From assembly GCA_016181145.1 (NCBI GenBank), contig JACOZW010000025.1, forward strand, positions 1-42,475: a stretch of 42,475 bases of DNA, read 5' to 3'. The DNA comes from Candidatus Yanofskyibacteriota bacterium. GTDB lineage: Bacteria; Patescibacteriota; Minisyncoccia; 2-02-FULL-40-12; GWA2-44-9. The notes beneath the pieces were generated by a model. The model was not told where the DNA came from, did not search any database, and saw only the letters and a list, made by a program, of their open reading frames with translations. Each line of letters opens with the position of its first letter. Within the stretch, counting starts at the first letter, position 1. This document shows positions 37,329 through 42,475 of this stretch, piece after piece. Both the position numbers and the translations under genes were made by a program.

Positions 37329-37355
37329 TTTAGACCCCTATCTTATATCATGCAT

Positions 37356-37384
37356 ACTATAACAATATAATTAGAATATGTCAA
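37356..37384 (-). promoter_or_regulatory. Strong promoter of the Cys-rich protein gene
   Basis: TTGACA (37379-37384), 17 nt, TATAGT (37356-37361) on the minus strand; nearly consensus. Confidence 0.75.
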
Positions 37385-37482
37385 TTAATTGCCTCTCTCA
37401 AAACCATCTCATATACCCCGAAGATTTGTTTCTGGTTTTTGAAAAAACCTTTATTTATGCCATGTTTTAGATATTCGAACAT
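37381..37482 (-). CDS. Possible 33-aa small protein
   Basis: ATG at 37482 to TGA at 37381 encodes a basic peptide starting MFEYLKHGINKGFFKN. AGGGAG lies close upstream (3-4 nt, tight). It sits between the Clp terminator and the Cys-rich gene promoter, and its TGA is part of the TTGACA box. No homologue is recognised; it may be the remains of a longer gene. Confidence 0.3.
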   Translation of the reverse strand: MFEYLKHGINKGFFKNQKQIFGVYEMVLREAIN

Positions 37483-37498
37483 TGTCTCCCTAACTCCA

Positions 37499-37556
37499 CC
37501 CCGTAAAATAAAAATAAAAGCAAGCTCAACGGCTTGCTTTTATTTTTATCACGGGG
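37499..37556 (-). terminator. Long bidirectional hairpin after the Clp gene
   Basis: An 18-bp stem (37508-37525 with 37532-37549) of ATAAAAATAAAAGCAAGC type, extended by CCCCGT/ACGGGG. A second hairpin GGCCCGT/ACGGGCC lies between it and the Clp stop (about 37560-37592). Confidence 0.7.
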
Positions 37557-37592
37557 TAGGCCCGTGACGAGCATAGCGAGTTTTACGGGCCG

Positions 37593-40112
37593 CTATTTAA
37601 TCTCCTCGACTGTTAATGAGAATTCTTTTCCTTTTTTAATACTGCCGTCGAGAATTTTTCTGGCGATGGCATTTTCTATCTTATCTCTAATCACTCTTTC
37701 CATCGGCCGAGCCCCGAATTGAGGATCGAAACCAGCCTTAGCTACATAATCCGCTATCTCCGGATTAGGCTTAAAAATATAGCCCTGATCCTTCAGGCGA
37801 CTCGCCAGAGAGTTCAATAACAATTCGGTAATCTTACTAACCTGCTCCTGCGATAGGGGATGGAAAATCACAACCTCATCGAAGCGGTTCAGGAATTCCG
37901 GGCGAAAGTATCCTTCCTTAATTAGAACATCTATCATCTTTTCCTTCTCTAGCGAGGGGTCTACCTTTTCTTTTATCAGCTCCCGGACAAAATCAGCTCC
38001 AGCATTCGAGGTGGCAATAATTATATTCTGTTCAAAGTTTATCTTTCTGCCCGTTACGTCGGTCAGCCGCCCCTCGTCAAAAACCTGGAGAAATATATTC
38101 AGGATATTCCTATCTGCCTTTTCTATCTCATCCAGAAGGATAAGAGAAAAAGGATTATCATTTACTGCTGTAACAAACTGGCCCGACTCATTAGTCCTGG
38201 TCGAACCGATAAAACGATCCAATGACTCCGGATTCTGATATTCTGACATATCAAATCTGAGCATTTTATCAGCGGAGCCAAAATAACTCTTGGCTAAAAT
38301 TTTAGCGGTAAGAGTCTTGCCAACGCCGGTCGGACCGACGAACAGAAACACACCTGCCGGTTTACCGCGTTTAGACAAACCGGTGCGCAATCTCCTCATA
38401 GTTCCCGATACAACCTCAACTGCCCGCTCCTGACCAATCAACTCCTGATGCATCAGCTCTTCAAGTTTAACCAGTCTTTCCCTCTCTTCTCCGGCAATCG
38501 GACCAAGCGGAATACCGGTCTTCCGGTGAATTACTTCATTAACATCGCCAGCTTCTATAATCCGCTTTTTCTGAGCCACCGCGAATGAAACTACCTCCGA
38601 CATCAGATCAAATGCTTTTTCTGGAAATGGCGTTGTCCGGATAAATTTGTCCGCCCCCTCAACTATGCTCTTTATTGCGCCATAGGTTATTAAAACTCCG
38701 GAATGACTCTCTACGGCCGGTACCGCCTCTTCTATTATCTCAAGGGTTTGTGTCGGGCTTGGTTCAGAAACATTGATTCTCGTGAAAGCTTCTGTCAGCT
38801 CCGACCTAGTTTCTATGAACTTGTGGAAACTGGCCGGATTCGTAGTGGCAATAATTTGAATATGGCCGGACCCTAGGTAGGGGAGCAGTATTTCTGAAAC
38901 ATCCAGCCTGCCCATACCACTGATTTCACCTATAAAATCGTGAAGGCCCCTAATAATCAAGATGGTGTTACCCGACTTCGATGCTTCATTAAAAATCGAG
39001 AGTAAGATATTTTGCACATCCGTAATATCTTTGGAAGCGCCGGCAACTAAAGCCAAGTTGAGGTCAAAAACTTTTTTGTAATTAAGCTGGGGCAAAGCCT
39101 TGCCCTTGGCAATCAAATCGGCCAGATCAGTAATAATTCTGTCTTTTCCAACTCCCTCCTCTCCGACCAATAAAATGTTGTTCTCGCCGGCACGGGATAA
39201 AATCTGTTCAATTTGATTAATCTCTTTTTCCCTGGAAACTAAGCGCAACTCCGGAAAAGAAAAGCTTATTTTATCCGTCAGATTTACCGCGAAAGCAGCC
39301 AAATGAGGGGAGTAGCCGTAAACCCAGTCGCGGCCGATAGGCGGCTGCCTCAAAAGATTATCTAAACTCCAAAACTTCTTGAGCTCCCTCCAGAATTCCC
39401 AGATATGCTCATACCATTTGGCCAGCTCCTTCAGGTCATTCTTGCCCAAGTTCTGGCTGATTATGAATTGCTTAAATTCCTCCGAATGGTCAAAAAGAGA
39501 AGCCATTATATCCAGTACGGATATTCTCATACCGCCGTGTTCATCCCTCAAGATAAGAGCGTCTTCCAAAACTCCGAGAACCTCCGGCGATATTTCCTGG
39601 CTGGCAAATAATGAAAATTTTAATGAAAAATGCTTCGGCGCATTTAATGTTTCCCTCAGCTGCTTCTTTAGAGACCGGAAGCCCGGCATTATTCTAGTGA
39701 ACAGCTTTTCCATCACATTGTCTTCAATCATCGCGGCAAGAAGTGTTTTGGTCGAAAGATCTTTCTCTCCGAATGCCCTTGAAAGCTCAAAAGCCCGATC
39801 AAATACCTTAGCCGCCTCAAACTCCATCAACTCAGCTATATTATTAGTGCTTCTTATCTTCGGATATTTCAGATAATATTTCCCGAAAAGTTCAAAAAAT
39901 AAAACTGACACCGCAAGAGGCAGGACAATTAATGTCCATCCAACACTAAGACCAATTTGAGTCTCAAAAACATAGTCAACTACCGTCAATACGATCGGGG
40001 TAAGGCCGCAGACCAACAGCAATACCCTATAAAATCTTAAAATTCCAGCCGGGAAAATCCGATAGAAAATAACTGCTTTATAAATCTCAGATTTTTTAAA
40101 ATTAAAAATCAT
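37593..40112 (-). CDS. Membrane-anchored Clp-type AAA+ ATPase with degenerate first ATPase domain
   Basis: 839 aa. Two N-terminal membrane helices (about 26-45 and 57-75), a Clp_N-like helical region (about 95-230), then AAA-1 and AAA-2. AAA-1 is degraded: Walker A reads GEEGVGKD (317-324, Asp for Thr) and the Walker B region TILIIRGLHDF lacks the DE pair. AAA-2 is intact: GPTGVGKT (593-600), LILLDEIEKA (DE at 661-662), TSNAGA, FLNRFDEVV and the ClpB/ClpC C-terminal domain. It should be an ATP-driven unfoldase tethered at the membrane, using one active ring. The ClpP-binding IGF/LGF loop is not seen. It follows the 132-aa membrane protein, with a hairpin element between. Confidence 0.87.
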   Translation of the reverse strand: MIFNFKKSEIYKAVIFYRIFPAGILRFYRVLLLVCGLTPIVLTVVDYVFETQIGLSVGWTLIVLPLAVSVLFFELFGKYYLKYPKIRSTNNIAELMEFEAAKVFDRAFELSRAFGEKDLSTKTLLAAMIEDNVMEKLFTRIMPGFRSLKKQLRETLNAPKHFSLKFSLFASQEISPEVLGVLEDALILRDEHGGMRISVLDIMASLFDHSEEFKQFIISQNLGKNDLKELAKWYEHIWEFWRELKKFWSLDNLLRQPPIGRDWVYGYSPHLAAFAVNLTDKISFSFPELRLVSREKEINQIEQILSRAGENNILLVGEEGVGKDRIITDLADLIAKGKALPQLNYKKVFDLNLALVAGASKDITDVQNILLSIFNEASKSGNTILIIRGLHDFIGEISGMGRLDVSEILLPYLGSGHIQIIATTNPASFHKFIETRSELTEAFTRINVSEPSPTQTLEIIEEAVPAVESHSGVLITYGAIKSIVEGADKFIRTTPFPEKAFDLMSEVVSFAVAQKKRIIEAGDVNEVIHRKTGIPLGPIAGEERERLVKLEELMHQELIGQERAVEVVSGTMRRLRTGLSKRGKPAGVFLFVGPTGVGKTLTAKILAKSYFGSADKMLRFDMSEYQNPESLDRFIGSTRTNESGQFVTAVNDNPFSLILLDEIEKADRNILNIFLQVFDEGRLTDVTGRKINFEQNIIIATSNAGADFVRELIKEKVDPSLEKEKMIDVLIKEGYFRPEFLNRFDEVVIFHPLSQEQVSKITELLLNSLASRLKDQGYIFKPNPEIADYVAKAGFDPQFGARPMERVIRDKIENAIARKILDGSIKKGKEFSLTVEEIK

Positions 40113-40116
40113 ATTT

Positions 40117-40279
40117 AGTGGGTGTTTAGATATCCCATATTCTACTGCAATTGCAGAGTTTCGGCTATAAAATCGTCATATCTCGTCTGAATAGTATCGA
40201 CTATTCTTCCTCAATCTGCCGATTTTCTATCTCGAAATTCTGCAATTTAGTAACGAAAGAGGATATTCAAACACCCACT
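40117..40279. repeat. Dispersed hairpin element, copy 2
   Basis: Core 40135-40261, over 90 percent identical to copy 1 (24785-24912). One change turns an A-T pair into a G-T wobble, and the tip loop differs (ATCG), so structure is kept. Outer arms 40117-40135 and 40261-40279 (AGTGGGTGTTT..ATATCC) pair with each other but not with copy 1. The right arm overlaps the last codons and stop of the 132-aa gene; the left arm ends 5 nt before the Clp start. Confidence 0.85.
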
Positions 40280-40665
40280 TGAGAAACAATATTAACCCCC
40301 TTAATTATCAAGAATATCGCAATAGCCGGCCAAGCCAGCCAGGCGGCAAAAAGCAACAAAAAGAAAATCAGCAGAACAAACTCCCAGATAAGTCCGGCGA
40401 ATATGATCAATAAGCGGATAAGAGCCGCAATAATCCTGATATAGAAGTCGGCAATCTTGTCGAGAATTCTGTCGCTAAATGTTTTATTCTTACTGCCAAA
40501 ATCAGACGGATTCTGCCGATGCCACGGGGCAAACAATGTCTTAAAATGCTGAACAATTAAAAATCGATGCCAGTTGGCTTTTAAATAATTCCGCATTATT
40601 TGTAGGATCTCAAACGGAGCAACAGTATAGTGCCAATAAAAATATTCGAGAAATATAGTTACCAT
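40267..40665 (-). CDS. Hypothetical two-helix membrane protein next to Clp
   Basis: 132 aa, not a named family. A soluble N-terminal part with aromatic residues (FEYFYWHYTVAPFEILQIMRN, then LFAPWHRQNPSDF) precedes two adjacent hydrophobic helices (about 76-97 and 98-125). The pair with a membrane-anchored Clp upstream in the same direction suggests a shared membrane complex. I recall similar pairs in other Parcubacteria, but cannot check. Its stop codon lies in the outer arm of the dispersed hairpin element. Confidence 0.7.
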   Translation of the reverse strand: MVTIFLEYFYWHYTVAPFEILQIMRNYLKANWHRFLIVQHFKTLFAPWHRQNPSDFGSKNKTFSDRILDKIADFYIRIIAALIRLLIIFAGLIWEFVLLIFFLLLFAAWLAWPAIAIFLIIKGVNIVSQVGV

Positions 40666-40719
40666 AACTACAATATTAGCATATTTCTAAGCAGTCATGC
40701 CATTAGCTGAATCTATTCC

Positions 40720-40747
40720 TTGCTTTATTGGATATTTTTAGTATAAT
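40720..40747 (+). promoter_or_regulatory. Predicted promoter of the 106-aa gene
   Basis: TTGCTT (40720-40725), 16 nt, TATAAT (40742-40747) on the plus strand. Confidence 0.6.
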
Positions 40748-40782
40748 CTGGCAAGTACTTAACCTACTAGTGGAGCATGTTA

Positions 40783-41103
40783 ATGAGAGCTATCCTTGTC
40801 AGATTTAATCCTGGCAGCAAAACCATGTTTCGTGGAAATGCAGTTGTTATTCCCGAAGCAGACTACCTCACAATTACTAAGGGCAGGGGTAATGTACTTG
40901 TTGCAAAATATGCGAGCGAGGAAATACTGAAAAGGCATGCCAAAATACTGAAGGATATCGAAATTCCATTCACAACTCTCTGCCAGGCAGTTAGCTTAAA
41001 CCGCCTTCATAGTATGCTGACTAGCTTAACAGACGAGTACGTAGCTAGCTCAAAAGACCTCAGCGACAGCCTCACGAATCTATCCGGCACAAGCCTATTC
41101 TAA
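40783..41103 (+). CDS. Hypothetical 106-aa soluble protein
   Basis: 106 aa, not recognised. The ATG at 40783 is chosen because GGAG is 7 nt upstream; the ATG at 40777 is too close. The protein starts MRAILVRFNPGSKTMFRGNAVV, has an alternating strand-helix pattern and a Ser/Leu-rich end. It is a monocistronic gene with a promoter (40720-40747) and a terminator (41110-41126), between divergent and downstream genes on the same strand. No function can be proposed. Confidence 0.65.
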   Translation: MRAILVRFNPGSKTMFRGNAVVIPEADYLTITKGRGNVLVAKYASEEILKRHAKILKDIEIPFTTLCQAVSLNRLHSMLTSLTDEYVASSKDLSDSLTNLSGTSLF

Positions 41104-41109
41104 TCTTTC

Positions 41110-41126
41110 AGCGCCCCCAGGGCGCT
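41110..41126 (+). terminator. Terminator of the 106-aa gene
   Basis: AGCGCC (41110-41115) with GGCGCT (41121-41126), short loop, then ATTTAATTTT. Confidence 0.7.
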
Positions 41127-41176
41127 ATTTAATTTTCATACGGTCGTATTTAAAAAATTTTAAATACATTAAATTT

Positions 41177-42475
41177 ATGCTAGAGTTCGGTAAAATGTAC
41201 GACAGAATTTTCGAAAATTTGAATGAAAAACAAGCCGAAGCCGTTAGGGTTATTGACGGGCCGGTTTTGGTTATCTCCGGTCCCGGTTCAGGCAAGACAA
41301 GATGCCTAACCCATCGCGTCGCATACCTTATGTCCCAAGGAGTGCCATCCCAGGATATCCTTGCGGTAACTTTTACTAACAAGGCGGCCGGTGAAATGCG
41401 TGAAAGAATTTCCGATCTTCTTGGTCTCCAGATTCCAAAATCTAACTACCATCTTCAATATCACAACTTCCCGCTCATCGGAACTTTCCATTCAATCGGC
41501 CTAAGCATTCTCCGTCAAGAAATTCCCCAGCTGGACTATCGCCGAAACTTCAATATTTTTGACGAAGATGACCAGATCAGTTTAATTAAGCGGGTAATGG
41601 GTGATTTAGAAATCGACACCAAAAGTTTTAATCCTAAAATAATCCTCTATAAAATCTCTGAGCTTAAAACCAGCCTTGTCTTTCCCGAAGATCATCCGTC
41701 AGTCGGCGGACCGAGGGAGTTTTTCGCTGAAATTGTCGCCAAAGTATATAAAAAATACCAAGAAGAGTTAAAAAATCTAAATGCCGTTGATTTTGACGAT
41801 CTGATAGTTCTTCCGGTAAAAATATTTAAACAGAATAGTGAAACATTAAAAAAATACCAGGAATTGTGGAAATATATCCTAGTCGATGAGTACCAGGACA
41901 CTAGTCGTGACCAATATGTATTCATCAACCTTCTGGCCCAAAGATACCGCAATTTGTTCTGCATCGGAGATGATGCCCAATCAATTTATCAATTCCGCAG
42001 AGCTGATATCAGAAATATTCTAAATTTTCAGAAAGATTATCCTGAGGCAAAAATAGTTCTGCTTGAGCAGAACTATCGTTCAAGTAAAACTATTATCGCT
42101 GCCGCTCAGGAGATAATATCAAATAACAAAAACCAGTTACCCAAAGAGCTTTGGACGGAAAATGATCATGGAGAGAAAATAGTCATCACAGAAGCCATGA
42201 ATGAACGCCACGAAGCCAGTATCGTTGTGTCAAAGATAGAGGATCTAATGAAAAAGACTTATACGGCTAAGGACTTTGCGGTCCTCTACCGTACCCATGC
42301 CCAATCCAGAGCAGTGGAGGAGGCTCTTATACTAAGCGGATATCCTTATCAGATCATCGGCGGTCTTAAATTTTATGAGAGAAAAGAAATAAAAGATATT
42401 TTGGCTTATCTTAAATTGATAATTAATCCGACTGACTCGCTGGCCCTTGAAAGAATATATAACGTTCCAACACGG
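41177..42475 (+). CDS. UvrD/PcrA-type 3'-5' DNA helicase, N-terminal part
   Basis: 433 codons to the window edge; the C-terminal part is missing. SF1A helicase motifs in order: LNEKQAEAV (Q motif), Walker A SGPGSGKTR, Ia AVTFTNKAAGEM, II LVDEYQDTSRDQY (DEYQD), III IGDDAQSIYQFRRAD, and IV LEQNYRSSKTII. These unwind DNA in repair and replication restart. The start is either ATG 41177 or ATG 41195 (MYDRIFENL), neither with a clear Shine-Dalgarno. A hairpin (GTATTTAAAA/TTTAAATAC) lies just upstream. Named uvrD or pcrA by homologues; the exact orthology is unclear. Confidence 0.93.
   Translation, partial: MLEFGKMYDRIFENLNEKQAEAVRVIDGPVLVISGPGSGKTRCLTHRVAYLMSQGVPSQDILAVTFTNKAAGEMRERISDLLGLQIPKSNYHLQYHNFPLIGTFHSIGLSILRQEIPQLDYRRNFNIFDEDDQISLIKRVMGDLEIDTKSFNPKIILYKISELKTSLVFPEDHPSVGGPREFFAEIVAKVYKKYQEELKNLNAVDFDDLIVLPVKIFKQNSETLKKYQELWKYILVDEYQDTSRDQYVFINLLAQRYRNLFCIGDDAQSIYQFRRADIRNILNFQKDYPEAKIVLLEQNYRSSKTIIAAAQEIISNNKNQLPKELWTENDHGEKIVITEAMNERHEASIVVSKIEDLMKKTYTAKDFAVLYRTHAQSRAVEEALILSGYPYQIIGGLKFYERKEIKDILAYLKLIINPTDSLALERIYNVPTR

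Overview
This window looks like a chromosome segment of an uncultured Patescibacteria/CPR bacterium, most likely Parcubacteria. Supporting signs are compact AT-rich DNA, short informational genes (an IF-2 without the long N-terminal extension, a lean PolA), a DUF3048 protein, a membrane-anchored Clp ATPase, and palindromic or tandem repeats that intrude into genes. TGA is used as an ordinary stop (polA, mutM, yraN, rmlA), so this is not a TGA-recoded CPR lineage. Several starts are TTG, one appears to be ATT, and several genes have a promoter placed so that the mRNA would be leaderless.

Layout. 1-3.9 kb (minus strand): a prkA-yeaH-spoVR stress-kinase cluster, with spoVR cut by the window edge. 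3.9-10.1 kb (minus): holA, a DUF3048 protein, mutM, polA and tsaE. 10.15-11.7 kb: a GC-rich two-gene island unlike its surroundings. 11.74-12.38 kb: gene-free DNA filled by two very large rod-like inverted repeats. 12.4-16.7 kb: yraN, a LysM-M23 peptidase, a zinc-ribbon protein, comM and a DksA-like coiled-coil protein. 16.74-17.36 kb: a gene-free AT-rich stretch with repeated TTGTCACCAA motifs. 17.4-22 kb (minus): a TM protein, pnp, a NYN-domain gene and rpsO. 22-25.1 kb: a small membrane protein, a Xer recombinase, an M23 peptidase, a PduO-type adenosyltransferase, a dispersed hairpin element and a candidate sRNA. 25.1-29.3 kb (minus): a TIM-barrel protein, an APH-like kinase, tRNA-Leu, rmlA/rmlD-like/rmlB and tRNA-Cys. 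29.3-31.4 kb: a broken infB and a five-tRNA cluster. 31.4-32.9 kb: a surface protein. 33.1-37 kb (plus): tRNA-Arg, cca, an HExxH protein, dut, tRNA-Pro, a cREC-domain protein, tRNA-Ala and a GIY-YIG protein. 37-41.1 kb: a Cys-rich protein, the Clp ATPase, its small membrane neighbour and a small orphan gene. 41.2 kb to the end: a UvrD/PcrA helicase cut by the window edge.

How the genes work together. polA, mutM, holA and the helicase serve replication and repair. rpsO, the NYN gene and pnp form an RNA-metabolism block with a structured pnp leader. The cca gene is read with a tRNA and is followed by dut and tRNA-flanked genes. The rml genes supply activated deoxysugar, probably rhamnose, without an rmlC in view.

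Most unusual signals: (1) a roughly 127-nt element present twice whose core is conserved but whose outer stem differs completely in sequence while still pairing in each copy; (2) three 190-290-nt rod-shaped inverted repeats, two of them starting right after a stop codon; (3) a promoter-hairpin-terminator unit that looks like a free-standing sRNA with a C-rich segment; (4) parS-like palindromes and a decamer array; (5) a mutM whose catalytic proline implies an AUU start; (6) an infB missing nearly all of one domain. No transposase, CRISPR array or rRNA was found.
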